Counted from the first letter of the stretch, positions 44,510 through 57,826 are shown. The stretch: 64,000 nucleotides of DNA from Cryobacterium sp. CG_9.6 (GCF_029893365.1 NZ_JARXUZ010000001.1:744001-808000); one strand, 5' to 3'. Notes: generated from the sequence alone by a model not told the origin. Made by a program: numbers and translations.

Positions 44510-45302
44510 GCTACTTCAGGAGATGTGCCGGGTCGGGCAGGTGTTGCCCGCGTAAACGCACGGCCACGCGGATGCCGGTGGGCCGGATCTCCTGAACTCG
44601 CAACACGCTGCCGCGGCACCGGGGCCAATGCGGGTGCGGCCGGGTGGTGGCCGGTCGCCCCCTGCGTGGTGGTTCCGGTTGCTAATTCAGGAGATGTGCC
44701 GGGTCGGGCAGGTGTCGCCCGCGTAAACACGCGGCCGCGCGGATGCCGGTGGGCCGGATCTCCTGAACTCGCGACACGCTGCCGCGGTGCCGGAGCCGGT
44801 GCGGGGCCAGTGCGGGTGTAGACGGGTGGTCGCCGGTCACCCCCTTGGGTGGTGCCGGTTGCTAGTTCAGGAGATGTGCCGGGTCGGGCAGGTGTTGCCC
44901 GCGTAAACACGGGGCCGGGCAGACGCCGGCGGCCGGATCTCCTGAACTAGCCACACACTGCCGCGGTGCCGGGGCCAGTGCGGGTGTGGACGGGTGGTGG
45001 CCGGTCGCCCCCTGCGTGGTGGTGCCGGTTGCTAGTTCAGGAGATGTACCGGGTCGGGCAGGTGTTGCCCGCGTAAACACGCGGCCGCGCGGATGCCGGG
45101 GGCCGGATCTCCTGAACTCGCAACAGGCTGCCGCGGAGCCCTGGCCAGGTCGTTGCTGGGATGCAGCCCGGTGCAGTTTCATCAGGCGCGTCCTGCGGGC
45201 TGGTGCCCGTTGCTACTTCAGGAGATGTGCCGGTCTGGGCAGGTGTTGCCCGCGTAAACACGCGGCCGCGCGGATGCCGGGGGCCGGATCTCCTGAACTA
45301 GC
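44510..45302. repeat. Repeat family B array (five palindromic units, ~180-bp period)
   Basis: The gap 44390-45392 has no gene. Five copies lie at 44510-44601, 44691-44772, 44871-44951, 45031-45121 and 45212-45302. Arms are GCTASTTCAGGAGAT and GATCTCCTGAACTMGC; inside is a small hairpin CGGGCA-loop-TGCCCG followed by CGTAAACRC and GCGGCCGCGCGGATGCC. The ~90-base spacers (starting near GCTGCCGCGG) are also alike, so the tandem unit is about 180 bases. The same arms with a different interior occur at 18.7 and 18.9 kb. Confidence 0.87.
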
Positions 45303-45344
45303 GACACACACTGCCGAGAAGCGCGGCGGGGCGGCGGGCACGAC

Positions 45345-45379
45345 GGAGGGGCCCGTCGCGGTGTGCGGCGGGCCCCTCC
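45345..45379 (-). terminator. Terminator-like hairpin after the lipoprotein gene
   Basis: Perfect 11-base arms GGAGGGGCCCG (45345-45355) and CGGGCCCCTCC (45369-45379), 14 bases past the lipoprotein stop. No T-run follows, common for high-GC terminators. Confidence 0.6.
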
Positions 45380-45392
45380 GGGTGGGACGGTG

Positions 45393-46070
45393 TTACTTGG
45401 TGGCGACGGTGATGGTGGCGATGCCGACGAGGAGCTGGTCGGCGACGGCGTCGGTGTTGAAGGTGGCGTTCAGGAGGCCGGCGGCCTCGGCGGAGATGTG
45501 CACGGTGGTGCCGGTGAGGATGGCGTTGTCGCCGTCCATCTGGAGGGGCTCAAGCGTTCCGCCGTAGAGGTTGAAGAGCAGAACTTGGGTGGCGGCGGAT
45601 TCGCCGTTGACGGCCACGTCACCGAAGAGTTCGGAGGTTCCGGGGTCGATGGTGAAGTTGGTCAGCTCCACGACCGTCTCGCCGGCGGTGAGGGAGAAGC
45701 CGGAGCCGTCGTGCTCGAGTGAACCCTGTACGTAGGGGCGCACGGTGCCGTTGGGGTCGAAGTAGTCAACGTTTCCGCCGGTGATGGGGAAGTGCAGGCT
45801 GCCCTCTTCCAGGGTTGCCGTTCCCACGGTGCCCGGGGTCAGGCCCAGGGTGCCGAGCGCGGCAGCGAAGTCCGCGTCGAGGAGGACGGACGTGTCCACG
45901 CCGGTGAGGGTGGGGATCGAGGCGAGGGGGGCCTCGGCGGTCGGGGCGCTGGAGGAGCTGGCAGCCGGCGCCGGGGTCGTGGTGGTGGTTCCGGTGGAGC
46001 AGGCAGCAAGGCCGGCTACGAGGATTCCGGCCGACGCGAAGCCGAGAAGAGTCTTGGAGAGAGTACGCAT
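45393..46070 (-). CDS. Lipoprotein, beta-rich, unknown function
   Basis: A 225-residue protein with a lipoprotein signal (MRTLSKTLLGFASAGILVAG, lipobox LAAC, Cys24), a Thr/Ala/Ser/Pro-rich linker (residues 25-55) and a compact domain with alternating strand pattern: LHFPITGGNVDYFDPNG near 113, FSLTAGETVVELTNFTIDPG near 143 and VLLFNLYGG near 185. Proteins of this look occur in Microbacteriaceae without known function; some resemblance to surface domains such as HtaA is too weak to claim. It has its own hairpin terminator and an inverted repeat 80 bases upstream, so it is probably expressed alone. Confidence 0.83.
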   Translation of the reverse strand: MRTLSKTLLGFASAGILVAGLAACSTGTTTTTPAPAASSSSAPTAEAPLASIPTLTGVDTSVLLDADFAAALGTLGLTPGTVGTATLEEGSLHFPITGGNVDYFDPNGTVRPYVQGSLEHDGSGFSLTAGETVVELTNFTIDPGTSELFGDVAVNGESAATQVLLFNLYGGTLEPLQMDGDNAILTGTTVHISAEAAGLLNATFNTDAVADQLLVGIATITVATK

Positions 46071-46147
46071 GAGATGAGTCCTTGTCTGTGGTGCTGTGGT
46101 GGGGATGGGGTTGAGGTCTGCATCGGGTTCGGTTCCACCCCTAAAAA

Positions 46148-46190
46148 GGTTTGGAACTCCCCCGATCTGTTACCGTTCCGTTACCAAACC
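46148..46190. promoter_or_regulatory. Inverted repeat with internal direct repeat upstream of the lipoprotein gene
   Basis: GGTTTGG (46148-46154) and CCAAACC (46184-46190) enclose GTTACCGTTCCGTTACC, where GTTACC is repeated 11 bases apart. It lies 78 bases upstream of the minus-strand lipoprotein start and may be an operator. Confidence 0.4.
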
Positions 46191-46442
46191 CAGCACACAC
46201 CCAGCCAAAAACCCCGGAAACGCGGGGAAGCGCGCCGAGAGGCCGGTGAGGCAAGCATCCGCTTGGAGGGGCACATGTGCACAATATGAGCGGTGCCGGA
46301 GGGCGGGTGTTTGGAACGGCCACGTCCGCTGCGACTCGACAAAGGGAGCTGCGCCTGCACGTTGCCCCAAGGCGGCGGCACAAGACGAATCGTTTGTGAG
46401 GCAATCCGGTGCGAGTGGGCGTCCGACATTGATCACCTGGCG

Positions 46443-46603
46443 ATCCACGCGGCCGAGACCGACCGTCTACCCAGCGGAGACCTAGCCGTCTACCCAGCGG
46501 AGACTCAGCTTCCCACCCAGCTGAACCCTAGCCGCCCACGCGGCCGAAACCCGACCGTCCATGCGGCCGAAACCCGACCGTCCACGCGGCCGAAACCCGG
46601 CCG
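46443..46603. repeat. Repeat family D: 23-bp tandem repeat, seven units
   Basis: Units of exactly 23 bases at 46443, 46466, 46489, 46512, 46535, 46558 and 46581. Two subtypes alternate in blocks: one reads like CGCGGCCGAAACCCGACCG, the other like CCCAGCGGAGACCTAGCCG. The last two full units differ by a single base pair or two. It lies between the metallopeptidase-family stop (46642) and the lipoprotein promoter region; the rest of 46191-46442 shows nothing I can name. Confidence 0.88.
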
Positions 46604-46641
46604 AGCGCACCCTCGAGCCCGCACCCGCGGTGCGACGACTT

Positions 46642-47088
46642 CTAGAAGTGGCGGAAGCGGTCGGGCGCAAGCTCCCAAGGGTCCTTGCCCAGGAGTTCGG
46701 CGATACCCCGGAAGACGCAGGTCTCAATAATCATGCGCTGGTGCATCTCATCATTGCGGTTCAACCGCGAGAGCCGCTGAATCGGCAGACGGTAGAAGAC
46801 AACGCGGCGCGACGCGGGGGAGACCATCCAGCGTTCGACGCCCACATCGGCAACCACGGCGTGCGGGCCAGCGGCGACTTCGAAGACGGCACCGGTCAGT
46901 TCATCGGGCCAGACACCTCGCAAATACTCCACAGTGGATGCCACGGTCATGTCGAACAGATCGATGCGCGTGCGCAGCGGCGGCAGAAACGGCCCGGTGA
47001 CTGAGCTGCGTGCGCCACGTCCGTGACGGTCTCGACCGCGACCGCGAACCGTGGGCTCGGGGATGGCGGATCGGCGTGATCTGGACAT
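46642..47088 (-). CDS. Metallopeptidase-family protein (Rv3259-like), without an HExxH motif
   Basis: A 148-residue protein. After a basic N-terminus (MSRSRRSAIPEPTVRGRGRD) it has FLPPLRTRIDLFDMTVASTV, VWPDELTGAVFEVA and the C-terminal RMIIETCVFRGIAELLGKDP, a pattern found in actinobacterial genes annotated as metallopeptidase family and located beside DUF3499. Zinc-dependent members of the wider family have HExxH at the place where this one reads IETCVFRG, so it is probably not an active zinc protease (inference). Divergent from DUF3499 over 133 bases. Confidence 0.82.
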   Translation of the reverse strand: MSRSRRSAIPEPTVRGRGRDRHGRGARSSVTGPFLPPLRTRIDLFDMTVASTVEYLRGVWPDELTGAVFEVAAGPHAVVADVGVERWMVSPASRRVVFYRLPIQRLSRLNRNDEMHQRMIIETCVFRGIAELLGKDPWELAPDRFRHF

Positions 47089-47221
47089 GGCCCAATCCTA
47101 CTTCTGTGTGCGGAGGGCGCCGCTGAACGGTCCCTGCCAATAAGAGTTCGCTGCACAGGCAACATCCGACGAGCCGCAGCGGCAGAGCGGATTGCCGGCG
47201 TGGCACCGTTAGCCTGAGGCC

Positions 47222-47455
47222 ATGTCAATAAGGTCCTGTTCTCGCGTTGCCTGCGGCGAGCCCTCTGTGGCCACGATGACCTTTGACTATGCCGATTCAA
47301 TGGCTGTTCTCGGGCCGCTCTCGATCGAGCACGATCCGCACAGTTTTGATCTCTGCCATCGCCACGCTGCCCTAACGACGGCGCCCCAGGGCTGGCAGCT
47401 GATTCGTCATCGCGTCTTCACCGACCCGTCGGGGATCACAGGCCCTTCGGACTGA
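47222..47455 (+). CDS. DUF3499 family protein
   Basis: A 77-residue protein that fits DUF3499: [20 protein letters not shown] at the N-terminus with two Cys, [20 protein letters not shown], and [17 protein letters not shown] with Cys and His. The C-C-C-H pattern suggests a bound zinc. In mycobacteria its counterpart Rv3258c lies between the metallopeptidase gene and manB. Here manB does not follow. Function unknown. Confidence 0.88.
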   Translation: MSIRSCSRVACGEPSVATMTFDYADSMAVLGPLSIEHDPHSFDLCHRHAALTTAPQGWQLIRHRVFTDPSGITGPSD

Positions 47456-47808
47456 CCACTGGTCCCGCTGCCGGTCTCACACCGGATGCGGATTCCGCCC
47501 TCCGTGTCGAACCGCCGTCGAGTCGTGCCCACGGTCAGGAAACGCACGCAGGCCTCGCTGCCGGTCTGGCACCTTATTCGAGTCATGCCGACGGTTTCCT
47601 ACCGGCCTCGGGTCGTGCAGCCGCTCACGCAACGCAGGTGAAAGGGTGCCACTTTCGCACCATTCTCGGATGCGGGGGCTGGGTCGCGCGGCCAGTCTCG
47701 TGCCGCAGACAGCCCTGCGGGTACGGGAACGCGGGGCGGGCATCCGCTGAACCTGACAATATTCGTCACTTTCCCCAGCGGGGCGAAGGGGAATGCCAAG
47801 ATGAGGCC
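47456..47808. other. Intergenic region between DUF3499 and ahcY
   Basis: No gene found in 353 bases. It contains a weak internal duplication: GCTGCCGGTCT at about 47468 and again at about 47559, each followed by CGTCGAGTCGTGCC- or TTCGAGTCATGCC-like sequence. GGTGAAAG...CTTTCGCACC near 47636-47662 may form an imperfect hairpin. I see no S-adenosylhomocysteine riboswitch. Confidence 0.45.
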
Positions 47809-49296
47809 ATGACTGTTGCCACGACGTCCACATCCGCTTCCTTTTCATACAAGATTGCCGATATTTCGCTCGCGCAGGCTGGTCGACACCAGCTCCGCCT
47901 TGCGGAGAATGAGATGCCGGGCCTTATGGCCCTGCGCGCCGAATTTGGAGAGTCTAAGCCGCTGGCCGGTGCACGCATTGCAGGGTCGCTGCATATGACG
48001 GTGCAGACCGCCGTCCTGATCGAAACTCTCGTGGCCCTGGGCGCCCAGGTGCGGTGGGCCAGTTGCAATATTTTCTCGACCCAAGACGACGCGGCGGCCG
48101 CCATCGCCGTGGGCCCAACCGGAACAGCGGATGCCCCAGCGGGCGTTCCCGTGTTCGCCTGGAAGGGCGAGACCCTCGAGGAATACTGGTGGTGCACCGC
48201 GCAGATCTTTGATTGGAGCGCGGAGGCATCCGCTGCGGGGGAGACCTGGACCGGACCGAACCTCATTCTCGATGACGGCGGCGACGCCACCATGCTCGTG
48301 CACAAGGGCCGCGAGTTTGAGCTGGCACGGGCCGTCCCCGCGGATTCGGTGTCGGACAGCCACGAGTATGGCGTGATCCTCGCCGCGCTGCGCGTGTCGC
48401 TCGCCGCCTCGGCAGACCGCTGGACGCGAGTTGCCGCCGACCTTCTTGGCGTCACCGAGGAGACCACCACGGGAGTGCACCGCCTGTATGAACTTGCCGC
48501 CGGTAAGTCGCTGCTCTTTCCGGCGATCAACGTGAACGACTCGGTGACCAAGAGTAAGTTCGACAACAAGTACGGAATCCGGCACTCACTGCCGGACGGG
48601 CTGAACCGCGCGACCGACGTGTTGATCGGCGGCAAGGTTGTGTTCGTTGCCGGCTACGGGGATGTGGGCAAGGGGGCGGCCGAGGCCCTGAAGGGTCAGG
48701 GCGCGCGAGTGATCGTCAGCGAGATTGACCCGATCAATGCTCTGCAGGCCGCGATGGACGGGTTCCAAGTAGCCCGGCTCGAAAGCGTCGTCGAAGAGGT
48801 GGATATTTTCGTCAGCGGAACCGGTAACTTCAACGTCATCCGCACTGAGCACATGCTGCGCATGAAGCATCTGGCCATCATCGCCAACGTGGGTCACTTC
48901 GATAACGAGATCGACATGGCTGCCCTCGAGGTGCTGCCCGGTGCCGAAAAGGTTGAGATCAAGCCGCAGGTTGACGAGTGGCACCTGCCGAGTGGCCGCA
49001 GCATCCTCGTCCTGTCCGAGGGACGCCTGATGAACCTCGGAAACGCCACCGGTCACCCGTCGTTCGTGATGAGCAACTCCTTCACGAACCAGGTGCTCGC
49101 CCAGATCGAGCTCTACTGCTACCCCGAGAAGTACCCGGTGGGGGTCTATGTTTTGCCTAAGTACCTCGACGAGAAGGTGGCCCGACTGCACCTCGACGCG
49201 CTCGGTGTGGAACTCACTGTTCTCTCACCCGAGCAGGCCGACTATCTCGGCATCCCGGTCGAGGGTCCCTACAAGGTGGACCAGTACCGCTACTGA
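47809..49296 (+). CDS. ahcY: Adenosylhomocysteinase
   Basis: A 495-residue S-adenosylhomocysteine hydrolase, which splits SAH to adenosine and homocysteine with bound NAD and so relieves product inhibition of methyltransferases. [20 protein letters not shown] at the N-terminus, [20 protein letters not shown] near 61, [19 protein letters not shown] near 280 (NAD site), [13 protein letters not shown] near 363 and the C-terminal [10 protein letters not shown] are all diagnostic. The length and an inserted segment near residues 150-190 match the longer bacterial form. The open frame begins at 47638 but only the ATG at 47809 fits. Confidence 0.97.
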   Translation: MTVATTSTSASFSYKIADISLAQAGRHQLRLAENEMPGLMALRAEFGESKPLAGARIAGSLHMTVQTAVLIETLVALGAQVRWASCNIFSTQDDAAAAIAVGPTGTADAPAGVPVFAWKGETLEEYWWCTAQIFDWSAEASAAGETWTGPNLILDDGGDATMLVHKGREFELARAVPADSVSDSHEYGVILAALRVSLAASADRWTRVAADLLGVTEETTTGVHRLYELAAGKSLLFPAINVNDSVTKSKFDNKYGIRHSLPDGLNRATDVLIGGKVVFVAGYGDVGKGAAEALKGQGARVIVSEIDPINALQAAMDGFQVARLESVVEEVDIFVSGTGNFNVIRTEHMLRMKHLAIIANVGHFDNEIDMAALEVLPGAEKVEIKPQVDEWHLPSGRSILVLSEGRLMNLGNATGHPSFVMSNSFTNQVLAQIELYCYPEKYPVGVYVLPKYLDEKVARLHLDALGVELTVLSPEQADYLGIPVEGPYKVDQYRY

Positions 49297-49302
49297 CGGT
49301 TG

Positions 49303-49725
49303 CGCTCTGCGCCGGTTCCCGTAGCGCTCGTCTGTCCCGCCACCATGTCCCTCACTGGTTCCACGATGCCTGGTCTCGTGGCGTGAAGCGGATGTTGTGG
49401 GCCATCTTGGTGCGACCGCGCCCGTTCTGGGTGAGCGCTACGGTTTCCGGTCGGGGGCGCGCCGTCAATCGGTGGCCGCTGCGCCGGTTACCGTAGCGCC
49501 CGCCGATTTAGTGCGCCGCGATGAAAGGGTCCGCCGGGTCTCTCGACCGATCGACTGACTGACCCTCCGGCCCGGTTTCGTGGCATGGGAGCGGATGTTG
49601 TGGGCCCGGTTGGTGTGGCCGCGCCCGCTCTGGGTGGGCGCTCCGGTTTGCGGTCGTGGGCGCGCGGTCAATCGGTGGCCGCTACGCCGGTTACCGTAGC
49701 GTCCGCCGATTGAGTGCGCCGTGGC
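49303..49725. repeat. Repeat family E: long direct repeats after ahcY
   Basis: Two ~140-base copies (about 49382-49520 and 49580-49722, period 203) share GCGGATGTTGTGGGCC, GTCAATCGGTGGCCGCT and CCGGTTACCGTAGCG. A shorter third copy of the end lies at 49306-49340. Between copies the closing pairs change together: GCGC...GCGC in one, ACGC...GCGT in the other. The rest of 49726-49900 has no gene. Confidence 0.75.
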
Positions 49726-49905
49726 GGAAACTCGGCGGGTGTGTATGGGCGGCGCGCCCGGGATGCGGGGAATTGGGGCTGGATTTGCGTGGGTGGGGGT
49801 TTGACCGTAATCTCATCTAAGTCACCCCACAGGTGCGGAAAGCTGCTTAGCTTTTCGGCCTCATGCGGGACCATTTCTATGCTGTGAAGATAGCCGCTGT
49901 TTGCC

Positions 49906-49935
49906 TTGTGTGAACGTTGTCTTCCGGTTTAGAAT
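49906..49935 (+). promoter_or_regulatory. Possible upstream rRNA promoter
   Basis: TTGTGT at 49906-49911 and TAGAAT at 49930-49935 with an 18-base spacer, pointing to the rRNA operon. Weaker than the promoter at 50021. Confidence 0.35.
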
Positions 49936-50020
49936 TCTATTCCCTCCTTCACTGGTTTCAGGTGAGTGGCGTGGGTTGTGTGGTGTGCTTCGGCGGCCCG
50001 GAACACGCGTTGTACTCGGT

Positions 50021-50049
50021 TTGACACGGGTGAGCGGAGTGGGTAAATT
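50021..50049 (+). promoter_or_regulatory. rRNA operon promoter
   Basis: Consensus -35 TTGACA (50021-50026), 17-base spacer and -10 TAAATT (50044-50049). The ~310-base leader that follows holds TTGAGAACTCAACAGCGTG at about 50109, similar to TTGAGAACTACACAGTGGA in the 16S-23S spacer, which are likely antitermination/processing signals. Confidence 0.75.
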
Positions 50050-50359
50050 AGACAAGTTGCCTCAGCGAGACCGCCCGATTGGGTGTGAAGCTGGGTGCGT
50101 CCGATCCTTGAGAACTCAACAGCGTGCACAATGTCAAATGCCAAAAACCTCGTGATTGTTGTATCCGTTTCTAGCGGGTGCGCAGTCAATGAGATTCCTT
50201 TGGAATATGAATTGAAAGTCCTGGTTTCGATCAGGCACTATAACAAAGCAAGTCAGTAATGATTTGTTCTTGCTAGTTTCAAACTTGCAGTTTCTTCGCC
50301 TATTCCGGCGGGTTTCTGCACTAGATGGGCGCTCAACTTATTGGGTAGCTATTCAAACA

Positions 50360-55489
<5,130 letters not shown>

Positions 55490-55613
55490 CACTTGAGTTT
55501 GAAGAAGCTGCTTTAGCGTCCACTATGTGGTTCTCGATGTACGGTCGAGAACAAACACACTCCCACGGGAGTGTTCTATAACTAAAAAATATAGGTTCGA
55601 ACCATCGAAAGAT

Positions 55614-55731
55614 GTTTCGGCGGCTATAGCAAGAGGGAAACGCCCGGTCACATTCCGAACCCGGAAGCTAAGACTCTTTGCGCCGATGGTACTGCAGGGG
55701 GGACCCTGTGGGAGAGTAGGACACCGCCGGA
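55614..55731 (+). rRNA. rrf: 5S ribosomal RNA
   Basis: TTTCGGCGGCTATAGC at the start, CCGAACCCGGAAGCTAAG in the middle and GAGAGTAGGACACCGCCGG at the end are the conserved 5S parts; about 118 bases. It follows 23S by about 125 bases. Confidence 0.94.
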
Positions 55732-55750
55732 CTTAACTTAGCAACAACAG

Positions 55751-55776
55751 AAAAGCCACCCCACGGGGTGGCTTTC
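55751..55776 (+). terminator. rRNA operon terminator
   Basis: GCCACCCC (55755-55762) pairs with GGGGTGGC (55765-55772), flanked by AAAA and TTT. A standard intrinsic terminator 20 bases after 5S. The remaining gap to 55915 shows nothing. Confidence 0.85.
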
Positions 55777-55915
55777 CTGCGTTAACCCCCACCGGGGCTT
55801 GACCAACCAGCAGGTGGACCAGCGACGGGGAACAGCCGCTCCGCTCGCCAACCACGCCTCGACGGCAGACCACCAGAGCGCATACTTACACCTGGGCGAG
55901 ACGGCGCGATAGCCC

Positions 55916-56776
55916 CTAGCGGTTAGGAAAGTCGTGGGGGAGGCCGTGCAGCACGGGAGATAAACGATCTAACCGCTCCTTCTCCAGAAGGAGCGCAGCA
56001 TATTCGCGATCACGACGAACGGCCGCGACGCCCACAAGGAATGCCTCGGCGGGGGCATCCGCTCGAGGTGAAACAAACGGAGCCACTTCAGCTGCGAGTG
56101 AGACCGCCAAGCGCTCCCTCGTGGTGGGCGTGAGCTTCGCCGACTGCTGCAGGAACTGCGCTACGCGGCGTGCCAGGGCATCGGGGAGGCGCGCCACATC
56201 CACGGTTTGGGACCACGGAAGGAGCGGCAGTGGAACACCGACTACAGGGGGTGCGTATACCGGCACTCGCTCGTGCTGGCTATACGTGCCCGCGAGCAGG
56301 TCGCCCATGCGCTGTGAGCGGGCATTGAGCAGTCCCACGGTGGCGGCAAGGCCACCGAGAGTCAGGTAGATTTCCAAAATTCCCGTGAGTGAGCGGATGA
56401 ATGCATGGCGGAGTGATATTGCTCCGCCGTCCATGCGCACGATTCGAGCCCCAATGGCGAGCTTGCCGAGGGAGCGACCGTGCGTGGCCGTCTCGACGAC
56501 CATCGGCGCGATCACGATGGAGAACACCACACTCGCGATCACGACTGCCTGCGCCAGCGCGGCATCCGGTGATCCACCAAGGAGAGTGAACGCGGAAAAA
56601 ATAACGAGGAGAAAGAGGATGCCGTAAGCCGCGATATCGATAGCAGTGCCAGCTCCGCGGAGGATGAGATTCGCCGGCCGCACGTCAAGGGCCACGGCCT
56701 CACCCGTGAGGAGGTCCTCAGTGGAGGGCTCGTCACGGTCACCGAACGGTTCTGTGGACTGCGGGCGCTGCACCAT
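55916..56776 (-). CDS. RDD family membrane protein
   Basis: A 286-residue protein with the RDD pattern: ALDVRPANLILRGAGTAIDI with the Arg and Asp of the first helix (near 32), three or four membrane segments up to about residue 165, and GRSLGKLAIGARIVRMDGGA (the GKxxxGIRV-type motif). The C-terminal ~110 residues are soluble and probably cytoplasmic. RDD proteins are linked to ion transport or are of unknown role. The ATG at 56776 lies only 17 bases from the divergent spoIIM-like start, so the two promoters must overlap the opposing genes or the mRNAs are leaderless. Confidence 0.88.
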   Translation of the reverse strand: MVQRPQSTEPFGDRDEPSTEDLLTGEAVALDVRPANLILRGAGTAIDIAAYGILFLLVIFSAFTLLGGSPDAALAQAVVIASVVFSIVIAPMVVETATHGRSLGKLAIGARIVRMDGGAISLRHAFIRSLTGILEIYLTLGGLAATVGLLNARSQRMGDLLAGTYSQHERVPVYAPPVVGVPLPLLPWSQTVDVARLPDALARRVAQFLQQSAKLTPTTRERLAVSLAAEVAPFVSPRADAPAEAFLVGVAAVRRDREYAALLLEKERLDRLSPVLHGLPHDFPNR

Positions 56777-56793
56777 GTCTACTATTGAAGCAG

Positions 56794-57789
56794 ATGGATC
56801 TTGACGCCTACACGGCTGCACACAAACACGAGTGGAACCGCCTCACCGAGCTTGGCTCACGGCGGCGGCTGTCGGGCGCGGAATCGGACGAACTGATTGA
56901 GCGTTATCAGGCGGGCGCGACGCAATTGTCCGCAATCCAGACCACGGCTGGTTCCACGGTGCAGGGTGACCGACTGTCCATCGGATTGTCCCGCGCTCGA
57001 TTAAGGTTTACCGGCACGAGCGCCAACCTGGTCTCAATGCTGCCCACCTTTTTTGCCCTGCAGTTGCCCGCTGCGCTGTATCGGCTGCGGTGGCTGACCC
57101 TGTCCGTCGCCGTAGCGACCTTTGTGATTGCGGGACTGTACGCCGTCTGGGCGTTGAGCGACCCGCAAGTGCTTGCGAATCTGGGCACAGACAAGCAGCT
57201 GGCACAGATCGCGAACGAAGACTTTGTGGGCTATTACTCGGACAATCCCGCGGCTTCGTTCACCGGTCTCGTGTGGACGAACAACGCGTTTATCGCTGCG
57301 CAGTGCATCGCCTTTGGCATTGTGGGCGTGTATGTCCCGTTTGTTATTGCGCAAAACGCTCAAAGCCTCGGGCTGACCGCCGCGGTCATGTTCTCTCAGG
57401 ACAAGGGCGACGTGTTCTTTCTGTACATCGCCCCGCACGGCCAGCTCGAACTGACCGCCATTTTCGTGGCCGCTGCCGCAGGACTGCGCATCTTCTGGGC
57501 GTGGATTGCCCCGGGTGCTCGCACTCGGGGGCAGGCTCTGGCGGAGGATGCCCGCGCGCTGTTTACCGTGGCCATCGGTCTCGTGCTCGTGTTACTCGTG
57601 TCAGGAATTATCGAGGGCTTTGTCACGGCTCAACCGTGGCCGTGGCCGGTCAAGATCGGTATCGGAACGCTCGCGCTGGCTGCTTTCCTCACGTACATGA
57701 TCGTGGTGGGTGGCCGGGCTACCCGGCTTGGTGAGACCGGCGACCTCGGCGAATTTGAGGCAGGAACCACTCGCATCTACGCTGCGTGA
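56794..57789 (+). CDS. Stage II sporulation protein M-like membrane protein
   Basis: A 331-residue protein of the SpoIIM/DUF95 family: an N-terminal soluble helix pair (LTELGSRRRLSGAESDELIE, RYQAGATQLSAIQTT) followed by about six membrane segments, with FVGYYSDNPAASFTGLVWTN and FLYIAPHGQLELTAIFVAAA (the HGxxE motif of the family). In non-sporulating Actinobacteria it lies next to RDD and the MoxR-DUF58 operon, role unknown. TACTAT at 56780-56785 sits 8 bases before the ATG at 56794, as in a leaderless transcript, which favours this ATG over the TTG at 56785. Confidence 0.88.
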   Translation: MDLDAYTAAHKHEWNRLTELGSRRRLSGAESDELIERYQAGATQLSAIQTTAGSTVQGDRLSIGLSRARLRFTGTSANLVSMLPTFFALQLPAALYRLRWLTLSVAVATFVIAGLYAVWALSDPQVLANLGTDKQLAQIANEDFVGYYSDNPAASFTGLVWTNNAFIAAQCIAFGIVGVYVPFVIAQNAQSLGLTAAVMFSQDKGDVFFLYIAPHGQLELTAIFVAAAAGLRIFWAWIAPGARTRGQALAEDARALFTVAIGLVLVLLVSGIIEGFVTAQPWPWPVKIGIGTLALAAFLTYMIVVGGRATRLGETGDLGEFEAGTTRIYAA

Positions 57790-57810
57790 GTAGGCGATGT
57801 CGCGGGGTTT

Positions 57811-57826
57811 CGACACGCGCCCTAGC
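57811..57826. repeat. Left part of a direct repeat split by the IS, with target duplication CCTAGC
   Basis: CGACACGCGCCCTAGC ends at the IS left end; the last six bases (57821-57826) are repeated at 58910-58915 on the right side, where the repeat goes on as GGGCACTGCTCAACCA. An intact copy of the whole repeat lies at 58980-59011. Confidence 0.85.

Noticed and set aside
44510..45302. CRISPR array
   Set aside because: Spacing is regular, but the repeats are ~91-bp palindromes and the spacers are alike rather than unique; no cas genes are present. The same applies to families A and C.
46293..46730. 145-residue plus-strand frame
   Set aside because: Covers the 23-bp tandem repeat and the antisense of the metallopeptidase-family gene; no start signal or protein-like composition.
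47640..47808. S-adenosylhomocysteine riboswitch upstream of ahcY
   Set aside because: I looked for the conserved core (GAGGAGCGCTGC and GGCTCG parts) and did not find it.
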